Source: LBZV01 sp000993855 (GTDB lineage Bacteria; Patescibacteriota; Microgenomatia; Curtissbacterales; GWA2-41-24). Taken from it: DNA of 64,000 nt. The notes below the pieces were generated by a model. It was not told the DNA's origin, searched no databases, and worked only from the letters and a program-made list of their open reading frames with translations. Within the stretch, counting starts at the first letter, position 1. Every line of letters begins with the position of its first letter. Where the stretch lies: positions 1-64,000 of the forward strand of contig CAZBKB010000003.1 in NCBI GenBank assembly GCA_964492425.1, given 5' to 3'. Below, one piece after another: positions 43,470 to 51,530 of this stretch. Position numbers and translations under genes: made by a program.

Positions 43470-43901
43470 TTAACAGCCGGAAGTACGGGTATACTTTTGA
43501 TCTAACTCGATTTGAGATACAGACATATAGATTATCTTTAAGCTGCAAAGCGATTCCAAACTCAGCGTGTTTTTAAGCGAAAGCTGTGCAGCCAATTTAT
43601 TGTCGATATAAACAGGCAGCGTCGAGCCCTCTACAAAAACGTAATACAAATTAGAATCGCTTGCATAAGTAATTTTGTAGCTGTCTGTCACCAGGGGGAA
43701 ATTGGCTGTATTCACAACAACTTTATCCTTAAAAAAAGGCTTAAAAGTTACGCTAAGGCTCGCCTTATTAAGCGAATTTGGATAATAAATGAGAGTAAAA
43801 TAAACAAGAACAGCAAAAAAAACCAGAATTAGCCCCTGGAATGCTACCATCATTGGCTTGTGAATACCCTCTTCCAACTTAATACCCCCTTGAAACCGCA
43901 A
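43470..43901 (-). CDS. Single-pass membrane protein, unknown
   Basis: The 143-residue product has a membrane helix at about residues 20-42 and a strand-rich outer domain of about 100 residues ending in a C-terminal Cys-containing tail. No family recognised. The frame opens at TTG 43901; an ATG at about codon 17-18 (MMVAFQG) is a possible alternative start. It overlaps the 57-codon gene upstream by 23 bases. Confidence 0.55.
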   Translation of the reverse strand: MRFQGGIKLEEGIHKPMMVAFQGLILVFFAVLVYFTLIYYPNSLNKASLSVTFKPFFKDKVVVNTANFPLVTDSYKITYASDSNLYYVFVEGSTLPVYIDNKLAAQLSLKNTLSLESLCSLKIIYMSVSQIELDQKYTRTSGC

Positions 43902-44052
43902 ACTGATGAAGAGATAGCAAAAGCGCGATAAACGTAAAAACTAAAATAGCCAAAGAAACGACAGGATCCAAAAGGAAACCGGTAAATGAATTGTCCCGAC
44001 CAAAATGCCTCCTCCCAGGCTCCTGGAAACTGCGGCTTTTTTTCTTTTTCAT
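43879..44052 (-). CDS. Small membrane protein (57 codons), overlapping the next gene
   Basis: Reading the minus strand, an ATG at 44052 opens a 57-residue frame: a basic start (MKKKKSRSFQEPGRRHFGRD), then a short polar stretch and one hydrophobic helix (LLDPVVSLAILVFTFIALLLS) before a small tail ending RGY. The positive-inside start and clean membrane helix support it as real. Its 3' end overlaps the 143-residue gene by 23 bases in another frame, consistent with coupling. Too short for standard calling. Confidence 0.55.
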   Translation of the reverse strand: MKKKKSRSFQEPGRRHFGRDNSFTGFLLDPVVSLAILVFTFIALLLSLHQFAVSRGY

Positions 44053-44212
44053 GGGCAGGCTTAATTTAAGCTTATAACTTTAGCTTTACCCGTGTCAAAC
44101 ACAATACATCGTTACACATAGTTACATTGTTATATTGATATATTGGTTCTATAAAAAAGTTCTTAGACAATCTAACCATCTATCCAACTATCTAACTAAC
44201 TAACTAATAAAG

Positions 44213-44284
44213 TCGGGGTGCTGGGAATTGAACCCAGTGTCTCTCCGTCCCGAACGAAGCGTGTTACCGATACACTACACCCCG
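44213..44284 (-). tRNA. tRNA-Pro (anticodon CGG)
   Basis: On the minus strand the acceptor CGGGGTG pairs with CACCCCG with discriminator A, the typical proline start. The anticodon stem CTTCG/CGGAG surrounds loop TTCGGGA, so the anticodon is CGG, with G37. D-arm GTGT/ACAC and T-loop TTCAATT are intact. Confidence 0.93.
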
Positions 44285-44344
44285 CAATAACAATCTAAAA
44301 TTCCTTAGGGAATTATACCAACTTTTAAAAATGAAGGGAGTTGA

Positions 44345-46084
44345 TTACAGACAATTAGTACTGACTTGGGCAAGAAGTACAGATACATCCTGCAAGGTAA
44401 CCGAACCATTAGGTGGACCCGACCTCCATGGCTGGCCCGGGAATGGACTTGGAGTTCTGTCATACTCTCGACCATCTGCAATACCATTTCCATTAAAATC
44501 ACTATTGTACCTCATCCCGACAGCATTAGGTTGGCCACCATCGACAGTGCCTACGTAATAAAGAGCTGCAAGCACATCACCAAGGGTAACTGCCCGGTTT
44601 TTTGGCGAATTTGGGCTGGAAGCAGATAGATTGGGCACTGGCACATCACCAAAATCCCACGGGTTATTTGGGTCTCTTTGGCCGCCAAGCCTCCAGTTCC
44701 CTCCAAGCTCCTTGGCATCACTGCAGCCATCACCATCTGTATCTGCCAAAACTGTCGGAGTTGTAAAACTCATAACAGACCCAAGACCAACTCCACCGCC
44801 ATTGGCGGCAATTGCACAATAGTAATATGTGCTTCCAGAGGTCAAACCCGCAATTGGCTGGTTGTACGCAACATCACTTGTCCCCGCACCCAAGAGGCTC
44901 ACGTCAGTCTTAGTACCGAAAGTGTCATTGCAATTTTCCCCCGGACTAACTGAATCATATCTAAACCAACCGCCTGTTGCATCGCCATTTGGATTAGCAG
45001 TTCCATTTAAAGTTGCAGAAGTTGAAGTAAGATTTGTCTGAATATTTGTGATAACAGTCGGTGCAGGCTGTGAAAGCGTATCAAAGCTCAAGACGGTGCC
45101 GAACCCGTAACCACCCTCGTTCCTTGCGATCGCACAGTAAAAATATTGGGTGGAAGAGTTTAGGCCATTAACCGCTTTGCTATACGCAACCGCGCTTGTG
45201 CCAGCACCCAACGAAGTTACCGGACTCGTTGCAGTACCAAACGTGTCGTCGCAAGTACCCGGATCAACAGTGTCATATCTAAACCATCCGTCAGTAGCAC
45301 TATCATTTGGATTACCACTGCCGTTCAAAGTTGCCGCAGAAGTTGTAACACCGCTCACAGCAGAAGTTATAACTGTCGGCGGAGCCGCAGCCAGCACATC
45401 CGGCTCAAAGTCATAAGTTGTACCATTAATGGTAAGGTTGTCCACATTACCGTCAAATACCTCTGGGGTTGATCCAGGCCCAATTTCCAACCTGAACCCA
45501 CCCGTACCATCTGCCCTATTAACAATTACTGGCGAAGAAGAAAAAGTGTTTACAAACGCAACATACTCAGAAAGTGTTCCGCCGGTAAATCCGGGGAAAA
45601 TACTCGAAGTCCAAGCACCTGATTCAGTATCCCATGTTTGCCATTGACCAGGTTGTTCTGCCCGTGCTTGTTCTTCAGGATCAAAACGAACCACATCAGT
45701 ACCATAATCAGTCGTCACGTCTATCAAAACAACCGGATATTTGTTCCCATCCGCAACGCTGGAAGCAAAGGTAGAGTAATCCAAATTGGTTACACTTGAA
45801 AGTTGGGTACCTGCAAAACTAGTACGGTGTACCGCTATTCTTGAATTACCATGAGTCCCCGTAAACAACCTTACGCTACCAGTACCAAGTGGTGCGATAT
45901 CCGGACCGGTTACAAACGTACCGGATCCATCCGGGCTCTGAACCTGGAATGCCCAACCATTCATATTACCTTGTGAAACGACAGTAGCCGCAAGAACCTG
46001 GTTGACAACAAGGGTTAGGACTAAGACAACAGAAAGTATAGGCAGTGCGAGAAGCTTAAATATTATATTCGCGTCTTTCTTCAT
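44345..46084 (-). CDS. Secreted surface protein with FN3-like repeats and Ca-binding dockerin-like tail
   Basis: The 579-residue product has a signal peptide (to about residue 32, VNQVLA), an N-terminal beta domain, two tandem FN3-type units with the pattern TLNGxxNPN..WFRYDxxxPG..C.DTFGT and FCAIA, matching the unit in the 969-residue protein at 36124, and a C-terminal part with DTDGDGCSD and DFNGNGIADG loops like calcium-binding dockerin/thrombospondin type 3 repeats. A secreted protein with a possible calcium-dependent partner domain. No anchor motif seen. It lies alone, convergent to the tRNA-Pro side. Confidence 0.82.
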   Translation of the reverse strand: MKKDANIIFKLLALPILSVVLVLTLVVNQVLAATVVSQGNMNGWAFQVQSPDGSGTFVTGPDIAPLGTGSVRLFTGTHGNSRIAVHRTSFAGTQLSSVTNLDYSTFASSVADGNKYPVVLIDVTTDYGTDVVRFDPEEQARAEQPGQWQTWDTESGAWTSSIFPGFTGGTLSEYVAFVNTFSSSPVIVNRADGTGGFRLEIGPGSTPEVFDGNVDNLTINGTTYDFEPDVLAAAPPTVITSAVSGVTTSAATLNGSGNPNDSATDGWFRYDTVDPGTCDDTFGTATSPVTSLGAGTSAVAYSKAVNGLNSSTQYFYCAIARNEGGYGFGTVLSFDTLSQPAPTVITNIQTNLTSTSATLNGTANPNGDATGGWFRYDSVSPGENCNDTFGTKTDVSLLGAGTSDVAYNQPIAGLTSGSTYYYCAIAANGGGVGLGSVMSFTTPTVLADTDGDGCSDAKELGGNWRLGGQRDPNNPWDFGDVPVPNLSASSPNSPKNRAVTLGDVLAALYYVGTVDGGQPNAVGMRYNSDFNGNGIADGREYDRTPSPFPGQPWRSGPPNGSVTLQDVSVLLAQVSTNCL

Positions 46085-46230
46085 TCTACAATCGCGAAAG
46101 TATATACTAAATCGTCAAAATAATCAAGTCAAGACAGTCTAAGTAGATCAAACAATGTCGGTTACCGGTGCATGGTTACCAGTCTATGGTTCCTAAGTTT
46201 ATTGTTTTTGGTTAATGGTTAATACGTCTC

Positions 46231-46941
46231 TTGCCACATACCGTCCGTCGCGCTACTATGGAATTAATGCCCGATATGATCGCAAACAGACTACAGACTA
46301 CAGACTACAGCAAAAAAAGGACAGTAGTCGGTAGTCGGTCGACAATCAGCAAACCCGCCTTCACCCTCATCGAACTCCTGGTGGCTTGCCATCCGAAGCT
46401 TCAGCGAAGGAAAGCAATTCCTGGCTTTACTTTGATCGAATTGCTGGTGGTTATCTCAATTATCGCAATTCTTATGGCCGTTGCCACAGTTTCCTACACC
46501 AACGCCCAGCAAAAAGGCCGCGACAATAAACGCAAGGCAGACCTCAAAGCCGTCCAACAAGCACTGGAGATTTACTTCAACCAAAATGGAAAGTACCCAA
46601 TTGACGGAGGAGCCGGCGGTGAAATCACCTGCAATGTTACCGGTGACTCCAATCCCCAACCATGGGGCACAGAATTTGATTGTGATGAAAACGGCTCCTC
46701 AACTGACCCAACAAAAATAACTTATATGAATCCACTGCCCAAAGACCCAGTATTTGTTTCAGGTTCAAGCCAAAACTATTATTATGACCAGACCGGCACA
46801 AGTACGTACATCCTCAGTGCCAGATTAGAAAACACTAAGGATCAGGATTATAGAGGACACCCTACCACAAATACTTCCTGTACACCACAAGGCTGGACAG
46901 CAGCCAATCTTGAACGAAACTACTGCGTCATCAACCCGTAA
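46231..46941 (+). CDS. Type IV pilin with two prepilin cleavage motifs; start uncertain
   Basis: The frame is open from 46231 (236 residues) and carries two prepilin motifs: AFTLIELLVA near residue 43, broken off after a few residues, and GFTLIELLVVISIIAILMA near residue 65, which is followed by a full pilin helix and a GspG-type body ending YILSARLENTKDQDY and NYCVINP. Only the second copy has a complete helix. An in-frame GTG at 46381, giving MACHPKLQRRKAIPG before FTLIE, would make a good leader and may be the true start, though no Shine-Dalgarno is visible. The segment between the motifs looks like an intergenic repeat, suggesting a duplication or insertion. Confidence 0.78.
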   Translation: MPHTVRRATMELMPDMIANRLQTTDYSKKRTVVGSRSTISKPAFTLIELLVACHPKLQRRKAIPGFTLIELLVVISIIAILMAVATVSYTNAQQKGRDNKRKADLKAVQQALEIYFNQNGKYPIDGGAGGEITCNVTGDSNPQPWGTEFDCDENGSSTDPTKITYMNPLPKDPVFVSGSSQNYYYDQTGTSTYILSARLENTKDQDYRGHPTTNTSCTPQGWTAANLERNYCVINP

Positions 46942-47141
46942 AATTTTTAACTTTAAACCTGTCCGCAATGCTACGCATAGCGTTGCAGGCGGACCGTAAA
47001 CTGTAAACAAGAAACCAGCGCAGAGCGTTAGTTAATGGTTAATGGTTCGTGGTTAATCAGGGCTTTCTAAAAGCTGGGATAAAAACGATAAAACACAAAC
47101 GACCTACAAAATTTGAACCTAATATGTTATGATGACGGCGT

Positions 47142-47408
47142 ATGACAAACAACGATTTAATAACCCAAGACCCAAAAATCTTAGGCGGTAAACCAATCGT
47201 CGCAGGTACAAGGATGTCGGTTGAAAACATTCTTGAGCTGCTTTCTTCTGGTATGGAAATTAGAGAAATACTCAAAGAATATCCTTTCCTGGGGAAAAAA
47301 CAGGTGCAGGCTGCAATCGGCTATGCTGCCAAGCTGATCAACAAAGAAGAGAGTTACGTCTTTCGCAAGCCCTCTACTGTCGCCCATGAAATTTCTGGCC
47401 GACGTTAA
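47142..47408 (+). CDS. DUF433 antitoxin-like protein
   Basis: The 88-residue product matches the DUF433 pattern: DPKILGGKPIVAGTRMSVENILELLSSGMEIREILKEYPFL, with a C-terminal helix. DUF433 proteins are HTH-type antitoxins usually paired with a DUF5615 PIN-like toxin, as here, where the toxin start overlaps its 3' end by 23 bases. It would repress the pair and neutralise the toxin. Confidence 0.9.
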   Translation: MTNNDLITQDPKILGGKPIVAGTRMSVENILELLSSGMEIREILKEYPFLGKKQVQAAIGYAAKLINKEESYVFRKPSTVAHEISGRR

Positions 47409-47631
47409 TATTCCCCAATCCGTAATTTTATTTCTTAGCAAGGCCGGTTACGATGTTTTGGACATTAAGAAAAAAAGCCTAAAATTAACAGATACAGAAA
47501 TTGTTAGTATCGCCAAAAAAGAGAACAGGACTATACTTACAAGAGACAAAGATTTCATCGCCTTGACCCAATATCCGCAGTCCAAGCAAGAAACTACTGC
47601 CTCATCAATCCGTAAGTTGGTTGACAGTTGA
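47386..47631 (+). CDS. DUF5615 PIN-like toxin, C-terminus truncated
   Basis: The first roughly 65 residues match DUF5615: KFLADVNIPQSVILFLSKAGYDVLD, DTEIVSIAKKENRTILTRDKDF, with the Asp residues of a PIN-type metal site. After TQYPQSKQE the family would continue for about 30-40 more residues; instead the frame runs into a fragment matching the 3' end of the pilin gene at 46918-46941 and soon stops (81 residues). It may be inactive. It overlaps the antitoxin gene by 23 bases. Confidence 0.8.
   Translation: MKFLADVNIPQSVILFLSKAGYDVLDIKKKSLKLTDTEIVSIAKKENRTILTRDKDFIALTQYPQSKQETTASSIRKLVDS
47590..47615 (+). pseudogene. Remnant of a pilin 3' end fused to the toxin gene
   Basis: 24 of 26 bases match the last codons of the pilin gene ending at 46941. 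Read in the pilin frame it is NYCLINP then stop, versus NYCVINP in the intact gene. It lies in a different frame within the last codons of the toxin gene, so it marks a recombination junction. Confidence 0.65.
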
Positions 47632-47654
47632 TCGATAGTTGATAAATTGAATAT

Positions 47655-47922
47655 TTACTTAGATGCAACAGTTTCTAGCGCATCTACTCTTGGTTCCAGA
47701 TCATCTACTTTCATTTCAACATCCCCCAATGCGCCTACTGTGCTCAACAACAACCGCACCCACAGTTTCCGCAAGCGGTACAATCCTGTGCTCTATATCT
47801 GCCAGTGCTCTCGAATGTGCAGCCTGAATTTGCTTTACATCCTTAATGTCTTCTTTAATAGGCTTCAGTTTTGTGTCTAACAACCTCGAAATTTGATCTA
47901 AACTAATATTTCCCGATTTCAT
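47655..47922 (-). pseudogene. Coiled-coil protein with probable frameshift
   Basis: One frame runs 68 residues from 47922 (ISLDQISRLLDTKLKPIKEDIKDVKQIQ, then ADIEHRIVPLAETVGAVVVEHSRRIG) and stops at 47716. The next frame continues the same heptad-like pattern from about 47735 (LGDVEMKVDDLEPRVDALETVASK) to a stop at 47655. One lost or gained base would join them into one protein of about 88 residues. It could be an assembly error or decay. It overlaps the zinc-ribbon gene by 20 bases. Confidence 0.55.
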
Positions 47923-48097
47923 TCTTGTCTTGAATCTTTATTTGGTATTTCCTGATCGCGTAGTCTTCAATTGGCTTGAAACAATTATCACAGAACACTC
48001 CGGTTCTTAGCCTTTTACCGCTAAGTGAATTTCTGGTAAATGTTCCTACTTGCCTCCCGCAACCGTCGCAAATTGAAATGATTGGCATAGAAACCAA
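47903..48097 (-). CDS. Small zinc-ribbon protein
   Basis: The 64-residue product has CDGC near residue 10 and CDNC near residue 36, a treble-clef or zinc-ribbon pair, followed by a Lys/Tyr-rich tail. No named family. An internal Met (MPIISICDGC) is another possible start. It overlaps the coiled-coil frame by 20 bases. Confidence 0.6.
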   Translation of the reverse strand: MVSMPIISICDGCGRQVGTFTRNSLSGKRLRTGVFCDNCFKPIEDYAIRKYQIKIQDKNEIGKY

Positions 48098-48145
48098 TCT
48101 ACATTAAGCAGCAAAGCCAAACAAGTAGAAAAAATTTACCCAAAT

Positions 48146-48400
48146 CTAACTCACCAGCACCAAAAACCCGGCCAGAAGCGCGATAAAGCCAATAAACAAA
48201 TATTCCAAAATCACTCGCCTGGTAGTATCACCCTTCATGTGGTGGTAAACATAACCCCAAACCAAATAAAACAACACTAACATCATAAGAATCAGGTATT
48301 GCCTGGTGGCGTCAAAGCGCGAAAGATAAACCGCAATTACACCAACACCTAACCCCAGATATAAAAATGTATGCCAGAATATATCGTGTTCTTTAATCAT
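48146..48400 (-). CDS. Small membrane protein with three predicted helices
   Basis: The 84-residue product shows hydrophobic segments at about residues 9-26, 34-50 and 64-83, with a HHMKGDTTRR loop between the second and third. No family recognised. It overlaps the CAP-domain gene by 4 bases (ATGA) and so is coupled to it. Confidence 0.7.
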   Translation of the reverse strand: MIKEHDIFWHTFLYLGLGVGVIAVYLSRFDATRQYLILMMLVLFYLVWGYVYHHMKGDTTRRVILEYLFIGFIALLAGFLVLVS

Positions 48401-49416
48401 AGTATCGCCCCGCTTACCGCATACCAGATTACCAGTAGCACAAACCCCAGTAACCCAAGATGCGCCAATATTCCGCTTCTAAGCTTTAGATGCTCGCGGC
48501 GCACAACCATCACAACTTCGGCCGCAAATAATACAAATATAAACCCGACTAAACCTAGCGTTATGCCTTTAGAAATAGAAAACTGGTTACTTGCAAGGAC
48601 TGTGGCAGACTGCCCCACGTTATCCCCCACAATAATATCCGCCTGTGCAACAGCAATTGGTGTCGGGCTTGAGGATGGACTTGGCTCAGGTGATGGTGCA
48701 GGGGTTAACGTCGGGGTCGGGCTTGCCTGCGCAAACGAGTTGCGTATTGGTGTCGGGATTGGAGTAACGACAGGAGCCGGTGAGGGTGATGCCTGCGCCA
48801 AATTCTGCGGCACCGGAACCTGGGAAACAGGTGTTGCAAACAACTGCACTACCAGAATCCCCTCGTGTCCGGTTACATTTCCCGAAGCAACTGCAACCCC
48901 AATTTCCTTAAAGCCCCGGTCAAGTAAATTACTTTTGTGCGAAGGCGAATTCATCCACGCATTGACAACAGATTGTGCGTCACCAAAATCACGGGCCAAA
49001 TTTTCCCCTGCGTACACGTATTTATACCCGACAGAGTTCATAAAACTCCACGGGCTTTTCCCGCTCGGGCTAAAGTGCGCCCAGTAATTTTCCGCAAACA
49101 TATTAGAAGCTTTAGCTGCAGCCGCCTGTGCCAGAAGCGGATTATAGGAAACCGCTCCTACCCCATTTTCTGTCCGCTTAACGTTGGTAAGCTCAATAAT
49201 CTGATCAGCAGTAAAAGTAACCACACCAAGAATCTGGGGAGCGGTAAATTTGATGACATAAAATCCGCCAATTGTAAAAGCAAATATCTGCATGTAGGCA
49301 AAAAGTGCAACGAGTGACAAACCGTGTGCATGGTGTTGCTGTCCATCCTCGTGAAGATGAGGCAAAACGTGGTGATGGATACGCCTGAAATGTCCGGCTA
49401 TGTGTTTTTTTACCAC
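48397..49416 (-). CDS. CAP (SCP/PR-1-like) domain membrane protein with His-rich N-terminus
   Basis: The 339-residue product begins with a His-rich cytoplasmic stretch (HFRRIHHHVLPHLHEDG and more His), a membrane helix at about 35-58, then a CAP domain: ELTNVKRTENGVGAVSYNPLLAQAAAAKASNM, WAHFSPSGKSPW, YAGENLARDF and WMNSPSHKSNLLDRGFKEIGV, which includes the cavity His/Glu residues of the family. A Pro/Ala/Thr-rich linker and two C-terminal membrane helices follow. CAP proteins have diverse secreted roles. Coupled to the 84-residue gene. Confidence 0.88.
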   Translation of the reverse strand: MVKKHIAGHFRRIHHHVLPHLHEDGQQHHAHGLSLVALFAYMQIFAFTIGGFYVIKFTAPQILGVVTFTADQIIELTNVKRTENGVGAVSYNPLLAQAAAAKASNMFAENYWAHFSPSGKSPWSFMNSVGYKYVYAGENLARDFGDAQSVVNAWMNSPSHKSNLLDRGFKEIGVAVASGNVTGHEGILVVQLFATPVSQVPVPQNLAQASPSPAPVVTPIPTPIRNSFAQASPTPTLTPAPSPEPSPSSSPTPIAVAQADIIVGDNVGQSATVLASNQFSISKGITLGLVGFIFVLFAAEVVMVVRREHLKLRSGILAHLGLLGFVLLVIWYAVSGAIL

Positions 49417-49478
49417 AAACTTATATTACATTGTTAGATAGCTTGATTGCTAGATTGTTAGTCAATCAAGACCCCACT

Positions 49479-49505
49479 AAAAAGCCCCAACCATGGGCAG
49501 GGGCT
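49479..49505 (-). terminator. Terminator of the small secreted-protein gene
   Basis: On the minus strand AGCCCC pairs with GGGGCT around an 11-base loop and is followed by TTTTT. It lies about 50 bases after the stop of the gene at 49555-50151. Confidence 0.75.
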
Positions 49506-49554
49506 ATTAGTCTAAACACGAATATACTAGTCACATCAGTTCACATTAACATGA

Positions 49555-50151
49555 TCAAAGTGTGTTAGAAGGTGCATTTACTGTAACACCAACACTAGAA
49601 CTTGCAGGCCCGGTAGTAATACCTACCGTACCGTTTGTGTTTTTCTTGGCCTTATTTTTACCTGTCTTTGCCTTTACCTTCGCATTGACACCAACAGTCG
49701 TCGCATTTAATTGCGAAACAGGCTGCACAATAGAATTCGTTTCCCCTGCAGTATTAGTTGATCTCGCACCATTGGCATCAATCGTTACATCAAGACCGGT
49801 CACACATATACAACAATTCGGCAATTGAGCAGTATTTGTCGAACCGCCAACAACAACATTTACCGAACTGGTTGCTGCACCGGTACCAATGGTTACATCG
49901 CCTCCGGTGTTGCTGCTTGCTGTATTACCACCTGTGCTTGCGCTAACATCTGCATTCACACCAACAGTAAGACTGTTTGACTGTGAAACTGTAGAAACGC
50001 AAGAATTTACAACATTTACGGTATTTTCGGAATTCGCACCATTATTTGTTATAGCAATAGTGGTATCTGCAAATGCAGCACCAGCAAGACCTGATGCAAT
50101 AAGTGCACCAGCTGCTATTGTTCCTCCAACTTTAAACATCAATTTTTTCAT
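49555..50151 (-). CDS. Small secreted protein with internal duplication, probably abundant
   Basis: The 198-residue product has a signal peptide (to GAAFA near residue 29) and an Asn/Ser/Thr/Gly-rich mature part made of two similar halves: ANSENTVNV..VSQSNSLTVGVNADVSASTGGNTASSNTGG and ARSTNTAGE..VSQLNATTVGVNAKVKAKTGKNKAKKNT. The pattern suggests a beta-strand repeat fold such as curlin-like or beta-solenoid, but no family is recognised. A strong Shine-Dalgarno (GGAGGTGA), own promoter with an operator-like palindrome, and own terminator indicate a strongly expressed single-gene unit. Confidence 0.8.
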   Translation of the reverse strand: MKKLMFKVGGTIAAGALIASGLAGAAFADTTIAITNNGANSENTVNVVNSCVSTVSQSNSLTVGVNADVSASTGGNTASSNTGGDVTIGTGAATSSVNVVVGGSTNTAQLPNCCICVTGLDVTIDANGARSTNTAGETNSIVQPVSQLNATTVGVNAKVKAKTGKNKAKKNTNGTVGITTGPASSSVGVTVNAPSNTL

Positions 50152-50329
50152 TTATTGTTCACCTCCTTTCGTTATCCATCAATAATCGCCCCCCACACGT
50201 ACGTTTACCCTGAGTAAATCGAGGGGTAGTTTCGAAAAAACCTGAAACATGATCGAAATGAGCACAACAGGATGGGCAGAACATAATAATTTACTTCCTT
50301 TTGGGATAAAAGCGAGTCCTAATTCGCAT

Positions 50330-50364
50330 CGGTAAATGTATAATTTACCGACAGTTTATGTCAA
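50330..50364 (-). promoter_or_regulatory. Promoter with operator-like inverted repeat over the -10 box
   Basis: On the minus strand TTGACA (50359-50364) and TATACA (50337-50342) are 16 bases apart. A perfect inverted repeat CGGTAAAT/ATTTACCG at 50330-50350 covers the -10 box, as expected for a repressor operator. The leader to the ATG at 50151 is about 180 bases; apart from the Shine-Dalgarno I see no gene in 50152-50457. Confidence 0.6.
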
Positions 50365-50457
50365 CTGGAACAAAAAGGGCAAAATGGGGTCAAAAAAATA
50401 CAAAGTATAGCCGCCCATTCTTACAATATCCTGTCCTAATAATCAATTCGTGAAAGT

Positions 50458-51384
50458 TTAAGAAATATCTCTGTGTTTCTGAAGTCTCTCCTCAAAAACA
50501 TTTGATGCAAACTCGCCGGGGCTAACCTCTGGTAGTTGTTTTCTTCCCTTCCTGAACCTTGCAAGATACACTCCAAGTGGCGCTGCAGAAAACATCGATG
50601 CATACCCCAGCACTCCAACTCCTGTATCTGGCTGTTTAGCTGGAGCTTTCCCCGAAAGCACTTTTTCCCCGCCTGCCTTCTCACCGCTTACTGTAACGTT
50701 GACCGTCTGGTTATTGTTTTGTTCCTGGTGCTGTTCTTGACTGTTATCATTGTTATTGGTGTTTGTACTCGTGTTTCCCCCAACAGTCGGTGTTGGAGTA
50801 GGAACTGGCGATGGTGTGGGCGTTGCAGGGTTGCAGGAATCAGGATCCTTAACGAATACATAATCTATCATGTCGCTGCCGGCATAATTTGGTGGTGTTC
50901 GCACATCACTTGTCCTTGTCGCATCAACCTGGTACCAGCAAAAATCAGCATTTGGAACATCCACTTGGACTTTGAAATCAGATACCCCCTGCGCAACATT
51001 AACTGTTTGCGATTTGACAAAAGCCTGGGACTTTAACCAACCTTGGCTTTCCGGCTCCTGTCTTGAACCGAATATTAGTATATAAACATTATCCGAACAA
51101 TCCGGATTTGCTGCCTTATTATAAAAATAGCCAGTTATGGGGTTACCAGACAAATGGTTTCCAGAATATTCAAACCTTCCGTGAACATCCGTTGAGACAC
51201 ACGGGCCCACAGATGGACTTGGTGTAAGTGAAGGTGTATTTGTTGGTGTGGGGGTAGGGCTAGGGGTCTGATCACCTTCAAAATTATGACTTGCCAACAC
51301 TTGAGTGTTAACATTCAGCGAAACAACTAGGGCAACTAATGCCGAAATTATCGCCGGAGCAATAAATTTTACTGCTTTTTTCAT
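50458..51384 (-). CDS. Secreted protein with C-terminal sortase-type signal (QPDTG)
   Basis: The 308-residue product has a signal peptide (to about residue 32), a Pro/Thr/Ser linker (PTPTNTPSLTPSPS), a beta domain with DVHGRFEYSG and FCWYQVDATRTSD, a second Pro/Thr linker and an Asn/Gln-rich stretch. Near the C-terminus KQPDTG precedes a hydrophobic helix (VLGYASMFSAAPLGVYLA) and RFRKGRK, the layout of a sortase sorting signal with Q in place of L. A 28-residue tail follows the basic cluster, longer than usual. Likely substrate of the sortase at 42512. Confidence 0.72.
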   Translation of the reverse strand: MKKAVKFIAPAIISALVALVVSLNVNTQVLASHNFEGDQTPSPTPTPTNTPSLTPSPSVGPCVSTDVHGRFEYSGNHLSGNPITGYFYNKAANPDCSDNVYILIFGSRQEPESQGWLKSQAFVKSQTVNVAQGVSDFKVQVDVPNADFCWYQVDATRTSDVRTPPNYAGSDMIDYVFVKDPDSCNPATPTPSPVPTPTPTVGGNTSTNTNNNDNSQEQHQEQNNNQTVNVTVSGEKAGGEKVLSGKAPAKQPDTGVGVLGYASMFSAAPLGVYLARFRKGRKQLPEVSPGEFASNVFEERLQKHRDIS

Positions 51385-51530
51385 ATAAAGTTTTGGCAGG
51401 GAATACCAGTGAGCAGAAGATTAAAGTTGCTATATTCTAGATAGTTATTTTAAGTTTGTCAAATTCCCCTGATAATATAATTTATTAATATCTACTAGAA
51501 CTTACAATATCAAACATTACTCACCACAAG

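Noticed and set aside
47647..47880. 77-codon plus-strand frame
   Set aside because: Shadow of the minus-strand coiled-coil gene, whose pattern is the better supported reading.
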